Position numbers and translations under genes: made by a program. Below, piece after piece: positions 37,501 through 48,891 of a stretch of DNA of 64,000 bases (the stretch's first letter is position 1; each line of letters opens with the position of its first letter). This DNA comes from Microplitis mediator (taxonomy: Eukaryota > Arthropoda > Insecta > Hymenoptera > Braconidae), in contig NC_079974.1 in assembly GCF_029852145.1 (NCBI RefSeq), positions 14,693,582 to 14,757,581 on the forward strand. The letters run 5' to 3'. The notes beneath the pieces were generated by a model, which worked only from the letters and a program-made list of their open reading frames with translations, did not search any database and was not told where the DNA came from.

Positions 37501-40500
37501 TAAGTGCGTTAAAAGCATATTTTTGAAAAATATTGGACCTTGAAGCGTCTGGAGGCTAAACGATTAGTGGTACCGAGATATTAATAATGGCATTATTTTA
37601 GAGTATTAAATAACCTACAAAATTTTCATTTAAACTTTTTGTCTATCACCATTAGTTTCGTTTTTAAGTGCATTAAAAGCATATTTTTGAAAAAAATTGG
37701 ACTTTGAGAGCGTCTGGAGGCTAAACTATTGGTGGTACAGAGATATTCATGGGGGCATTATTTTAGAGTATTGAATAACCTACAAAATTGCCATTTAAAC
37801 TTTTCGTCTATCACCATTAGTTTCGTTTCTAAGTGCATTAAAAGCATATTTTTAAAAAAAATTGGACTTTGAGAGCGTCTGGAGGCTAAACTATTGGTGG
37901 TACAGAGATATTCATGGAGGCATTATTTTAGAGTATTGAATAACCTACGAAATTGCCATTTAATCTTTTTGTCTATCACCAATAGTTTCGTTTCTAAGTG
38001 CATTAAAATCGAATTCCCACAAAAATCACAATTTGTAACGGGAATTATAATGGAGATATTGCACTTACAGACTCGACTCAATGAACTTTTTTGCAGAGCT
38101 TTTAGTCTACTATAAGAACGTCAGCATGATATTTCATAAAAAAAATTTCTTGATGAGATGCGGAAGCAAAAAATTAAAAAAAAAAGTTTTCCCGTGTTAT
38201 TTAAATGGAAAAACTAAAAATTCGTTGAGAGACCTCTAAAAATTGAAATTAAGAGCTCAAATTTTGTGAGAATTTTTCATTTTTCATGTGCTACAAGATT
38301 TTTGAGTGGGACTTGAAAAAAAAAAATGTTGGTCTAAAATGAATCACCCTAATATATATACATACACTTATCTAAAAAATTAAAGGAACAAGAAAATTTT
38401 ATAAATTTTTTAGTGATTTTTGGAAGGCTGTATTTTTTGGATAAGTGTATATATAATTTAGGGTGCGTCATTTTGGAGCAACATTTTTTTTTTTTTTTAA
38501 GTGCATGTGGAAAAAATCATAGTTACACACAGAAAAAAAATTTTCGCGCAAGAAAAAAAATTCTATGTCGATTACAGAGCTAGCTCATTGAAAAATTCGA
38601 TTTTCCCATTTAAATAACACGGGAAAAATTTTTTTTTTTAGCTTTAAGTATTTTTAACTCTTTAACAAATCAATTGATCGAATAGACTAATACATAATTT
38701 GTAGGAAATTGAACGCTCTACAAAACAGGTCTCTTATCTTTTTTCGATAAGTCCATCTGTTAAAAAGTTATTGGAGTTCGAAGTAAAGTTGCAGATCTTT
38801 TTACTTTTCCGGCGAAACTATCAGACTTATCACAAAATGTTGTAGGATCTTTTTTGTTGCCAATTTTATTCTCTACAAATTATTGTTAGTAAAGTTTTTT
38901 CAAATTCCGCATTGTTTTCTAGTTATTTCCATTTTAATGTCGAGCTCTTGAAATCGATCAGAACCACTTTTTTAAGAGCTTGAAATTAAAATGAAAATAA
39001 ATAGAAAACAATGCGGACTTTGAAAAAAATTTACTGATAATAATTTGTAGAAAATAAAATTGTCAACAAAAAAGATCCTACAACATTTTGTGATAAGTCT
39101 AATAGTTTCGCCGGAAAAGTAAAAAGATCTGCAACTTTACTTCGAGCTCCAATAACTTTTTAACAGATGGACTTATCGAAAAAAGATAAGAGACCTTTTT
39201 TGTAGAGCGTTCAATTTCCTACAAATTATGTATTAGTCTATTCGATCAATTGATTTGTTAAAGAGTTAAAAATACTTAAAGCTAAAAAAAAAAATTTTTC
39301 CCGTGTTATTTAAATGGGAAAATCGAATTTTTTAATGAGCTAGCTCTGTAATCGACATAGAATTTTTTTATCAGAACTGATCATATATAGACTTATGAAT
39401 GATTATATATGGGCTTATAACAGCCAGGTATGATCAGATCTAATGATGTATGGGGTCATATATAATTATATATGACCCCATATATAATCATGCATGATTA
39501 TATATAACTTCATATATGATTATACATAATCATATATGATCATATATATGAACATATATATGATCAGACAAAATCTTTTTTCATCGGGTGGTTTAGACTT
39601 GGTCGTCTAACTTAGTCACGATTTAAGACGACCAAGTCTAAGCCAAGTTTTATTTTTGACCAGGGGTACCCGTCATAAGCCCAGCCTAGGGGACGCAGGA
39701 GAAATTTTTCGTGGAATTTGAGCATCCCCACTCCCGCGCGGTTAGATTTGTCGCTCGACGTCCCGTATAAGCCTGCTTCATTTCTTTGTGTTGTCTTAAC
39801 GTTGTCAAACGTTTTTGTAACTTTTTGTAACATAAACTACAGTTAAAGCTGGTGTGGAGAAACGCTAAAAGACTGTCAACTTAGATATGATAGATTTGGC
39901 TACTAATACTTATCCCTGATTAAACAAAAGTATTTGACAGGATTAAAAAAATTTATATCCTTATGAATGCTATCGAATCCCGAAAATATGATTCAGAAGG
40001 ATTTAACATGATTCAAATTTTTTAATTCTGTTAAATACTATTTAATCCTAAAAACATGATTTAACAGGATTTGAAATGATTTAAACTGTTAAATACTTTC
40101 AAATACTTTTTAATCCTAAAAAAATTATTTCAGGATTAAAAAGTATTCGGTAGCATTAGAAATTTTAAATGCTAGTTGAATCCTTTCATATCCTAAAAAG
40201 ATAATGAAATAAAAACATTATTTCAGGATTAAAAAGTATTCAATAGCAGTAGAAATTTCAAATACTAGTTAAATTCATTTAAATCCTAAAAAGATAACGA
40301 AATGTAAAAATTATTTCAGGATTAAAAAGTATTCGGTAGCATAAGAAATTTTAAATACTGGTTCAATCCTTCTATATCCTAAAAAGGTTATGAAATAAAA
40401 ACATTATTTCAGGATTAAAAAGTATTTGGTAGCATTAGAAATTTCAAACACTAGTTAAATCCTTCTATATCCTAAAAAGATAATTAAATAAAAAAATTAT

Positions 40501-43500
40501 TTAAGGATTACTAAGTATTCGGTAGCATTAGAAATTTCAAATACTGATTAAATTCGTTTATATCCTAAAAAGATAACGGAATGAAAACATTATTTCAAGA
40601 TTAAAAAGTATTCAATAGCATTAAGAATTTCAAATACTGGTTAAATCCGTTTATATCCTAAAAAGGTAATGAAATAAAAAAATTATTTCAGGATTAAAAA
40701 GTATTCGGTAGCATTAGAAATTTTAAATGCTAGTTGAATCCTTTTATATCCTAAAAAGATAACGAAATAAAAACATTATTTCAGGATTAAAAAGTATTCG
40801 GTAGCATAAGAAATTTTAAATACTGGTGAAATCCTTCTATATCCTAAAAAGGTTATGAAATAAAAAAATTATTTCAGGATTAAAAAGTATTCGGTAGCAT
40901 TATAAATTTCAAATGCTTGTTGAGTCCTTTTATATCCTAAACAGATATTGAAATAAGAACTTTATTTCAGGATTAAAAAGTATTCGATAGCATTAAAAAT
41001 TTTAAATACTGGTTGAATCCTTTTATATCCTAAAAAGATAACGAAATAAAAACATTATTTCAGGATTAAAAAGTATTCGGTAGCATAAGAAATTTTAAAT
41101 GCTAGTTAAATCCTTTCAAATCCTTCTATTCCTTTCGATCATTTTAGTATTAAAAAGTATTTAATATGATTAATCGTGAATTTTGAAAAAGGATTTACAG
41201 TATTTAGCAGGATTTGAAAGTACCCGAGTCAAAATTAAAACACTAATTCGAGCCTCAAAAACCTCATTTCTTTTGATGTTGTACCTACCGCTGAATGTGA
41301 AATACTATTTTGACCCTCACTATACTCAAAATAGGGTATGGAGGCCGAAATTCGTGTTTTAGAATAATATTTTCAACCTCCAAAACCTAAGATCGCTTTA
41401 AAACCCTATTTTTCGGTACTTCAGCCTACTAAGAGTATAAGTAGGTTAATTTTACGATTTCATGGAACATAGAATTTCGTCAATCTACAATTGTTGATCA
41501 ACAATGTAAGGAAAAACATATAAAAAATATGTTTTTTACATAAACTTTTTATATTTCTTTTTCTATGTTGTTGATTAACAGAAAAACATATTTTTATATA
41601 ATTTTTTGATATTTTGATAATTATATTTTTTATAAATTTAAAATATATTACGAATATATTTTTTTATCTCATCATACCTATATTTTTGTTATATTTACAA
41701 ATATATTTTTATACATGTATTTTTTATATATTCTAAGATATATTTTTAATACATTTTTGAATATGAAAAATATATTTTTTCTATAAATTTTTTTCATGGG
41801 GGTACATGGCCATCTATAGAGCCTATATATTTTTTAAATAATTTTATACATAACTATATAACCAAAATTACACATATCACAATTACTTACACGCAGGATT
41901 ATATAGCACACGAAAAAAAAATAAGAAATTTTCAAAAGTGAGTTATTCTTACAATCTCATATAGCACAAGTAAACTTAGCAGTCACTGTCGGTAGCGTAG
42001 CCTAGTCGTTAAAGCGTCGGTCTTTCGTTCGTTAGGTCCCGGGTTCGAATCCCACTGAATCGTGTGCGTTCGGTTGATATTTATAGCGTTTTTTCCCTAA
42101 ATTAAAAATTTCTACTCGGTTAGAAATTAATATGATCGAAAATCTGATGCATCATCAAAAAAAAAAAAAAAAATACAGAAATGGCTCAATTTTCGCGTCT
42201 TCTCTTTCTAAAGTAATTTGATAATTTTAGTTATATTTTGTTCAAATTTCTGAAAATTATAATTAATAAATAAAAAAATAATTTAAAAATTTTAAATTTT
42301 TCCCCCTCCCGGCAGCCATTTTGATTTCCATTCCTTCTCCTTTCCCTTCTTTCCCCGCACCTGATTCAAATTGTAGGCTTTGGAGGGTCATTTTAGGGTT
42401 CTGTAATACTAATTTCAGCCTAAGCTTGGTAAAAGCGGACAAAAATACCAAGTTTAGGCTGAAATTAAGGTTTCGTTGTACAGCTTGGGCTTATCTAAAA
42501 AACTAATTTCAGCCTCCTTACCCTCGAGTAGAATTTGGAGGCTGAATCTAGTTTTTTAATTTTGACTCGGGTATTAAAATTTTAATCCTTTTTAATCCTG
42601 TCAAATACATTTTTTTAATCAGGGATGATAATAATCATGAAAATCCTAATGTTAAAACTCTATTAGATTTTTCAGTTGTAAGAGATGCTCTGCATGTCAT
42701 GTATGACTATAATCATAATGAATGAATTATATTTTATTTAATCTTAATTTAATGAGTCGGTGCAAAATAAAAATAGAAAATTCTCCGTGTTAACTTGTTT
42801 GTTTTTTTATATTCTTAATCAATAATAATTATAATAATGATAAAAAATTTCATCTGATTGCATAATCTTACGGATTATTGTTAGTTTGCTTATTTATATC
42901 TATAAAAAGACAGTTGCTTTTCAATACTTTTAACGGAGGCTAATACTTTAAGGGTAGTCTGGCACAAAACGAGAAAGAGTGGTTAAGTGGGGGAAGCTGT
43001 TTCGTCTCAGTTACAGCTGATTGAGGGGAAGAGGCTTATTAGGGGGACGCTTATGACGGGTACTCGACTGTAACTAAAGAGCTTTTGGAAATTTAGAAAA
43101 TTTTATTGGAAATAAGTTGTAGGAATTGAAATGATCTACAATAAAAGCACTATAACATTTTAAGATAAGTCTGCAAGTTTCGCCGAAAAAGTCAAGTACC
43201 CTTGTAGGAAAAAAAATATTGACAACGGGGCCAGTCTTGGCACAATACTGGGCTACCGAGGCTCGGCCTCCCAAGGTTGGTCCGAGATCCGACCAACGTT
43301 CAAGTGACGAGTCTTGGTTTGCCAGTCTTGGGACAAGGTTCAGCCAATACTCAAGTGACAAGCCTTGGTTTGCCAGTCTTGGGCCAAAATTCAGCCAATA
43401 CTCAAGTGACAAGCCTCGGTTTGCCAGTCTTGAAACAAGGTTCAGCCAATGCTCCAGTGACAAGCCTTGGTTTGCCAGTCTTGGGACAAGGTTCAGCCAA

Positions 43501-45405
43501 TGCTCAAGTGACAAGCCTTGGTTTGCCAGTCTTGGGACAAGGTTCAGCCATTATACAAGTGACAAGCCTTGGTTTACGAGTCTAAATAACAAATGGTACC
43601 TAAAAACCCCTGCCTTCTGTAAATAGCGTAACAGCCTAGTGGATAAGACGCTTGCCTAGCAGTCATGAAGGACCAGGTTCGAGACCCAGCAAATGCAAAA
43701 AAAAAATTAGTTTCATCGATCCACCTGATTTCTCTGTGTACAAATTTATTTCCATATGTTACCATCACGCACATGTCTACTAATATTTTTTTTTTTTAAT
43801 TTATTTTTAATAAGCATAGGTGCTTATTTAGCAACAGTCTTGGCGCAATACTGGCTCTCGATATTGGGCCAATACTTGGATGAAATCTTGGCACAATACT
43901 GGCATTGGTTATTGGGCCAATACTAACATGCAGTCTTGGCACAACACTGTCATTCAAGCTTGGCTGGGTGTTATCATTTCGATGCTTAGACAGACTTGGG
44001 CCAAGCTTGGATTTCAAGCTTTCCCCAAAGTTAATAAGTCTTGCGCCAAGCCTCGGCCAGGCTTGGGCCTATTGTTTCTTCCTATAAGGGTAATACTAAA
44101 ATTTACTATGAATCCAGCTTTGACCACGAATAACTTTTGAAAAATTAAATTTATCAAAAAATGATAGATGACCTTTTTTGTAGAGCGTTCAATTTTCAAG
44201 GAAAATGTTCATTGACTTTTCCGATACATTGATTCGTTAGTGAGTGATAAGATTTCAAGCTTTAAAAAAAATTTTTCCGATGTTATTTGAATGGGAAATC
44301 GAAAATTGCGATGAGGCAGTGTTAAAATTAATATTAAGAGCTCAAACTTTAACAGTATTTTTTTTCCGTCATCTCAAACAATATTTTCCGTATAATTTAA
44401 AAAAAAAATAGTCAATTTTTTTGAATCAGTCTAATATATATATTTATATGTAATATGTATATTTAATTTGACTAAATCTTATAAATCAGATAAGATTGTT
44501 TACTTGATTAAATAAAATATTTAACTGTCACTATTTAATATCTATAATAATAAATATATTTTATTGTAATTGCAAATTATTTTTCTTAGTGTATTATCAA
44601 TAATTGCCAAAACATTGCAATATAAAATTTAAAAAGTAAATAGTCTAACAATAAAATGATTTTTGTAATTTCAAATAATATTTTTTTTTTAATTTACATG
44701 AACACTAAACATTATAAATAAAAAAATTTTTTTAAATAAATAAATTGAAATAAAAAATTCTTACGAATTAACAACAGTGATGTCGGGTGTCCAAAGTTCA
44801 TAACTTGGAATATACAAGTCATCAATTCCATCAAATTCTTCTGGTTTCCATTGCAAATTAATATCTTTCCACACCTATTAGAATTTAAATCGGCATATAA
44901 ATAATGCTAAAATAACCATTTGCTTAAATTTTATTAGTTTCATAAATATATAATAGTAATCAAGTTGAAAAAATTATTATTTTGTTTTTAAATTTTTTTA
45001 ATTTTTAGAATACAAATTTTAAATTGAGTATTTTTATGTTATGTTGTATACTCACCATATACATCCAGCAATGTAATTTCATAACATTTGAAGAGTCATC
45101 CTAATATTTAAATTATAGATTGAAGTTGAAAATGATGTATTTCATGAAAAATAAAATTAATAACTACAGATACTCACAAATTCAATTAGTTTTGGAATCA
45201 CTATTATTTTAATAGACGTTTTATTTTTTGATAAGTTATTTGTGGGACGAACGTTTGAATCATAATTACAAAAAAGATGTCTTTTAAGACGCATATGAGG
45301 TGATTTTTCTTCAATTAAATTACAAACATCTTCTTTACCATAAATTATATTTATAAAATAATAGTTTAAAATTGTATAAATAAAAATATATTTAACTAAT
45401 GACAT
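31518..45405 (-). CDS. divergent nicotinic-receptor-like Cys-loop subunit (receptor A)
   Basis: Six exons: 45178-45405, 45056-45100, 44765-44874, 35250-35638, 31941-32087, 31518-31864. They total 1266 nt, or 421 residues, and every junction keeps frame. Features in order: hydrophobic signal peptide (about residues 1-23); WMYMVWKDINLQW (loop D region); LWTPDITVVNS (loop A); a canonical Cys-loop CKIDPKHWPFDKKYC with 13 residues between cysteines; no vicinal Cys pair in loop C, so non-alpha; then four membrane segments with a short M3-M4 loop. M2 follows PASNER, keeping the Glu and basic residue at the pore base, but position 9' is Ile and His occurs at 11'. The subunit probably assembles with others in a pentameric ion channel at the cell surface. 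Intron 3 (9.1 kb) and intron 4 (3.2 kb) are packed with mobile elements. It is a paralogue of receptor B. Confidence 0.88.
32177..34499. mobile_element. CCCTCGCGG-ended element with CGGTATTTATACCG words (element I)
   Basis: Ends CCCTCGCGG and CCGCGAGGG form an inverted repeat. Next to each end (32200-32600 and 34130-34490) lie many ACGGTATAAATACGGT-like words in both orientations. The centre holds a separate foldback: about 32815-33035 pairs with 33260-33486, with TTTCTTGATTCAAG words. A GC-richer stretch lies around 33680-33760. The flanking duplication is not clear. It lies in intron 4 of receptor A. Confidence 0.6.
35768..38352. mobile_element. TTAGGGTG-ended large foldback (2.6 kb)
   Basis: The ends TTAGGGTGATTCATTTTAGA and its exact complement border two arms of about 1.1 kb (35768-36862 and 37245-38352) that pair along their whole length. 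Each arm contains about four tandem units of roughly 179 bp (TGCACTTAGAAACGAAAC, AGACAAAAAGTTTAAATG words). The 73-codon frames at 36005-36226 (minus) and 37894-38115 (plus) differ by one residue, showing how similar the arms are. The TA-rich flanks hide the duplication. It is an intron 3 insertion in receptor A. Confidence 0.85.
36863..37182. repeat. TCCGATTGAATC word array in the foldback loop
   Basis: The loop of the 2.6-kb foldback is made of about 20 words of the type GATTGAATCCGATTG and their complements. It ends TTTTTAATCAGG at 37182, the same terminus as elements A-C. I could not find the matching left terminus. It is probably a truncated relative. Confidence 0.55.
38365..38447. mobile_element. 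83-bp TA-flanked miniature inverted-repeat element (Tc1/mariner-like)
   Basis: CACTTATCTAAAAAATTAAA on the left mirrors the right end (complement CACTTATCCAAAAAATACAG), with TA on both outer sides. The size and TA duplication fit a Tc1/mariner-mobilised MITE. The end resembles that of the 4.2-kb foldback at 45826 (CACTAATGGAAAAAATTAAA). Confidence 0.65.
38458..39371. mobile_element. TTAGGGTG-type foldback, right end worn
   Basis: The left end TTAGGGTGCGTCATTTTGGA is followed by an arm (about 38540-38945) that pairs with 38960-39371, for example GATTACAGAGCTAGCTCATT against its complement. The right outer end is missing or diverged. Further pieces of the same arm sequence lie at 43090-43198 and 44091-44300. 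Confidence 0.7.
41223..42571. mobile_element. CCCGAGTCAAAATTAAAA-ended element inserted in element C (element J)
   Basis: Ends CCCGAGTCAAAATTAAAA and TTTTAATTTTGACTCGGG form an inverted repeat, with TA directly repeated outside (41221-41222, 42572-42573). Words of the type TTTCAGCCTCC and GAGGCTGAAAT recur near both ends. The centre contains ATATATTTTT runs and a tRNA-like SINE. Element A preserves the uninterrupted site (GAAAGTATTAAAATTTT, about 6674-6690), which proves the insertion and its TA duplication. Confidence 0.85.
41984..42173 (+). repeat. tRNA-derived SINE with A-tail
   Basis: It starts with a tRNA-like head: an A-box-like TAGCCTAGTCG and the B-box GGTTCGAATCC at about 42048. An unrelated segment follows, then a run of 17 A's at 42157-42173. 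The head does not close into a clean tRNA acceptor stem, so it is called a SINE. It lies near the centre of element J. Confidence 0.6.
43324..43585. repeat. 51-bp tandem minisatellite
   Basis: Five units of 51 bp, with the core CAAGTGACAAGCCTTGGTTT then GCCAGTCTTGGGACAAGG. Because 51 is 17 codons, the array stays open in two plus frames and one minus frame, which explains three overlapping frames of over 100 codons. It is part of element F. Confidence 0.9.
43620..43800 (+). repeat. tRNA-derived SINE
   Basis: A tRNA-like head has an A-box-like AGCCTAGTGGATAAGACGC and a B-box-like GGTTCGAGACCC. The body is followed by a T-run at 43789-43798. It lies at the centre of element F and splits its word array. 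Confidence 0.5.
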
Positions 45406-45495
45406 GATGTGACTGCTAAGTTAAGTATAGAATTTCTAAATATTCATGTAAAATCAGTAAAATTTTATCGAACGCCCTATGAAATTTGAAACTTT

Positions 45496-45498
<3 letters not shown>

Positions 45499-45553
<55 letters not shown>

Positions 45554-45554
45554 A
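45499..45554. repeat. (TA)n(TG)n microsatellite
   Basis: About 22 TA dinucleotides followed by about five TG. It lies 100 bases upstream of the first exon of receptor A. Confidence 0.9.
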
Positions 45555-47284
45555 TGTTAAAGCGAAAGAGAAAAAGAGAGTATTTAATTGATAATTTTAT
45601 TTATGTCGAGGCACTAGCCAAGTGACAATAATATTTGTAAAATACGAAAATACATCATAATATAAAGTAAAAAACAAAATACAGAATAGTTCAAAGACAT
45701 TTTTATCAATATTCGTAAAACACTCATTTACTTATCTAGTTATTGAAAAAATATCTGAATGCATACTTAAATATACTATATATTATTTTCTTTATTTAAC
45801 AAAACAGAATAAACATTTTATATTACACTAATGGAAAAAATTAAAGGATCAAAAAAAAAATCCAAATTTTTGGGCGATTTTCAACAGGCCCTAACTTTGA
45901 GAGAAATGATCGTACACGAAATAAAAAAAATGAAATTGTAGCTCCAAGTGTCTACTTTTTGGATTAGAACTTTAAAATTTTTTAGCGTCAGCGATGTTTG
46001 AGTAATCTTAGAAAAACCAGCGACAAAAAAATTTTCAAATTTTTTTAATTTTTTTTTTTTTGGGTCTTCGGGCGTGGAAAAATTTTTTTTTTGCTTAACC
46101 ACTATGAGGATCGGATACCTTCATTATTCAGCTTTAATTTCTTTTTTTATGGACCTTGTCCATTTCTCGCCGAGATATCGGTCTTCAAATGGAAAAGGAT
46201 CTTTTTGTCTTTGATTATCGATATCTCAGAAACCAATGATCGCACAGAATGTTAATGGTGGGTTTTAAAAACTTGAATAAATTCCCTTCAACGATTAGCC
46301 ATTGCTTTTTCGAAAAAAAATTTTTTTCCTATCGTCACATGAATTTAAAAATGCAACAAAAAAAGGGCTTTTTGTGGTTTTATGGAAAATCAAGCGCTGA
46401 AACGAAAATATTGTGGAAATCGATAAAATCTTTGAAAAAATTAAAGGATCACGTTTTTTGCTCTGAAAGGCTCATAATCTTTAACAAGATGAAAAAAAAA
46501 ATTTTTTCGGAGCTTTGTCCACAATTTTATTGCAGACAGTGCTTAAATTTCCAAAGAAGAAAAAAGTTTTTTTTCAAAACACAATTTAAAAAAAAAAAAA
46601 TTTTTCAAAAAATTTTTTTTTGGAGTAACTTTAGGAAATTTCAAACAACAACTCCCAATCATTTTTAACACGTTTCCGCCGCTGCATTCCGTGATTTTAC
46701 TGATCTCTCGGTCATTAAATTCAAAAAAAATTTTTTTAACTTCCCGCTAAGAAAATTGAAAATTTTCAAAAATTCGGGAAGTTATTGGTTTCGGTCGGAT
46801 TTGCAAAAACCGAATTTCTATCAGATTTTGACGGTTTGAGGTTCTAGGAAGCTATCCTGACTAATTTCACGATGATGTCCGAGTGTATGTATGTGTGTAC
46901 GTACGTACGTACGTATGTATGTAGGTAAATATTCATATCGAGTCGTTTTTGGGAAATTTCAAAAAAACCAAAAAAAATTTTTTCTGAATTCTTTCGTCAA
47001 CGGTTTCTCTTGAACGAATGGACCGATTTTGATGGTTGAGGTGGCATTTGACGCGGCTTACAAAGTTTCAGAGCTGATTAGATTTTGGAATCAATCCATC
47101 AAGCAAATTAAAAGTTATCCAAACAAAACATTTTTGAAAAAATTTTATTTTTGAAATATCTCCGAACGCACCTTACAGATTAAGCTCAAATTACTACAGC
47201 TTCAAGATATTAACAAGCCGCGTCGAATGACACCTCGAAGATCAAAATCGGTTCATCCGTTCGAGAGTTATGAATATTTACCTA

Positions 47285-48891
47285 CACAGAAAAAAAAAAA
47301 TCTTGACTCAAGAAAATTTTTCTTCAACCAAGAAATTTTTCAGCGAGTGGAATGAAAACCGGAAATTTCTTGAACGAAGTTAAATAATTTCTTGAATTTT
47401 AAATCTTCAATTACGAAAAAAAATTCTTAAGCCAATACATATTTCATACTTGGTCCAATAATAGAATTACTTGTTTTAAAAACTTGCAGTTTTTAGTTTA
47501 ATAATAATTTTTCTTGACCTGAGTGTGTGACTTAAACCAAGAAATAAAAATATTTAGTTCGAGAAAGTTATACACTTAATTAAAGAACTATGATGTTTTG
47601 AAACAATAAACGGTACGAACTCGAATTAAAAATAAAGGGAGTTTATTCAAGAAATTTAAACTCTTGGTTTGAGTATAGTGTACTTTCTCTGACCAATCAC
47701 ACGAAAAATCTCAAACCAAGATTACTAGAGTCTCAAGCCAAGAAAGTTTTCTCTTGGATTCTCACTCATAGGTGCTCCCTCCTTCGCACCCGAAGGAATG
47801 AATACTCCCCACTCTCTCTCTTTCTCACACTAGCGCAGCAAATGGATTTTGAGTTCACCTTTTTATTTTAAATAATTTAAAAATTTAATAACCAAACTAT
47901 ATTATTATAATAAATTAATTGATTAATGTAATTAAATAATATTGAATAATTTCTCAATTTTTTTTGTAATTAAATTTTTTTTTTTTTTTAACTTTTTTAT
48001 ATTTATGTCGAAATTCATTTATGAACGAATCATACAATCCGTTCAGTATTTTGGTAAAATGTCAAAACTAACATTTTTCTAAATTATTGGCGATAACATT
48101 TGTAATATTAATTCTGGGTTTAGGATTTAAAAATGTGATTGACCATAAGCCAGTGTGGTTCAGTATATGTGGGCAAAGTAAATGTAGCCTAGCAAAGGCT
48201 GGGATGGCTTAGTCGGTAAAGCTCTCGTGTGACGCCGAATCGTTCTAGGTTCGATTCCTTGGTTAAGCGATAATTGTTTTTTCTCAATTCGTTTAAATAT
48301 TTAACTTATTGCGAAACTTGCCCATCCCTTATAAATGCTTCTGATACAGTATTTATTTGCTTCACAGCATTGTTTGTAATATTTAAACAAAAAAAAAAAA
48401 TGTTCATTAAAAAAATGAAACAAAAAAAAAATAAAATTTTTTAGCTCGATAGATTTATTTGCTTAATTAAAGAAATTAATTTCTTGGCTGAAAATTTTTT
48501 TTTTGTTTGCGACAAATAAAAAAATTCTTGGCCCAAGAAAGTTTGTTCTTGGTTTAAAACATTATTTTTCATGGTTCAAAAACTTTTTCGTTTCAGCTCA
48601 AGATATTTTTTCTTGACTTAAAAACGTAACAATTTTCAGCCAAAAAAAAAATTTGTTGAATTGAAAAAAAAATCTTCTCGAACCAAAAAAAAAATTTTTG
48701 GGACCAAGAAAGTTTTTTCTTGGTTTAAAGAATTTATGTTTTAGACTAAGAAAATTATGTCTTCCGCGAAGGAAATAATTTCTTGATCCAAATAATCTTT
48801 TTACTTCAATAAAGTAAGAAATTTCGTTTGGTTCAAGAAAAAAATTTCGAAGACATTTTATTTCTTGTTTCAAGATTTCCTTTTTTCTGTA
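47285..48891. mobile_element. CACAGAAAAAA-ended element with TTCTTGGTTCAAGAA words (element N)
   Basis: Left end CACAGAAAAAAAAAAATC; right end TTTTTTCTGTA. The interior is dominated by words such as ACTCAAGAAAATTTTTC and TTTCTTGGTTCAAG in both orientations, with a tRNA-like SINE at about 48200. The foldback's left arm keeps the unoccupied sequence (complement TTTACCTACATACATACG, about 46918-46935). This places the insertion next to a TA. Confidence 0.65.
48200..48400 (+). repeat. tRNA-derived SINE with A-tail
   Basis: The tRNA-like head has GGGATGGCTTAGTCGGTAAAG (A-box area) and a B-box-like GGTTCGATTCC, followed by about 120 unrelated bases and an A-run at 48389-48400. It lies inside element N. 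Confidence 0.55.

Larger units (their letters stand above)
39914..42624. mobile_element. CCCTGATTAAA-ended element, second copy (element C)
   Basis: It begins CCCTGATTAAAC and ends TTTAATCAGGG, with AT on both outer sides. The first 190 bases and last 50 bases match element A closely. Between them is an array of about eleven 93-bp units (40120-41110) of the same type as in element A. Element J (41223-42571) is inserted near its right end. No protein is encoded. Confidence 0.8.
43199..44090. mobile_element. CCCTTRTAGGAA-ended element with CTTGG words (element F)
   Basis: The left end CCCTTGTAGGAA mirrors the right end (CCCTTATAGGAA on the minus strand), with TA on both outer sides. The interior iterates AGTCTTGGxxCAATACTGG words, on the left condensed into a 51-bp tandem array. 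Outside it, 43090-43198 and 44091-44300 together match the arm of the foldback at 38458-39371, so it was inserted into such an arm. It is not a gene despite long open frames. Confidence 0.75.

Noticed and set aside
36005..38115. Two near-identical 73-codon frames on opposite strands
   Set aside because: They lie in the arms of the TTAGGGTG foldback; they are part of a 179-bp tandem unit, not genes.
41990..42062. Functional tRNA gene
   Set aside because: A- and B-box-like motifs are present but no clean cloverleaf or acceptor stem can be paired, and a SINE body and A-tail follow. The same applies to 43620, 48200 and 51116.
43074..43626. Overlapping open frames of 102-146 codons on both strands
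   Set aside because: They are an effect of the 51-bp (17-codon) tandem array inside a TA-flanked inverted-repeat element.
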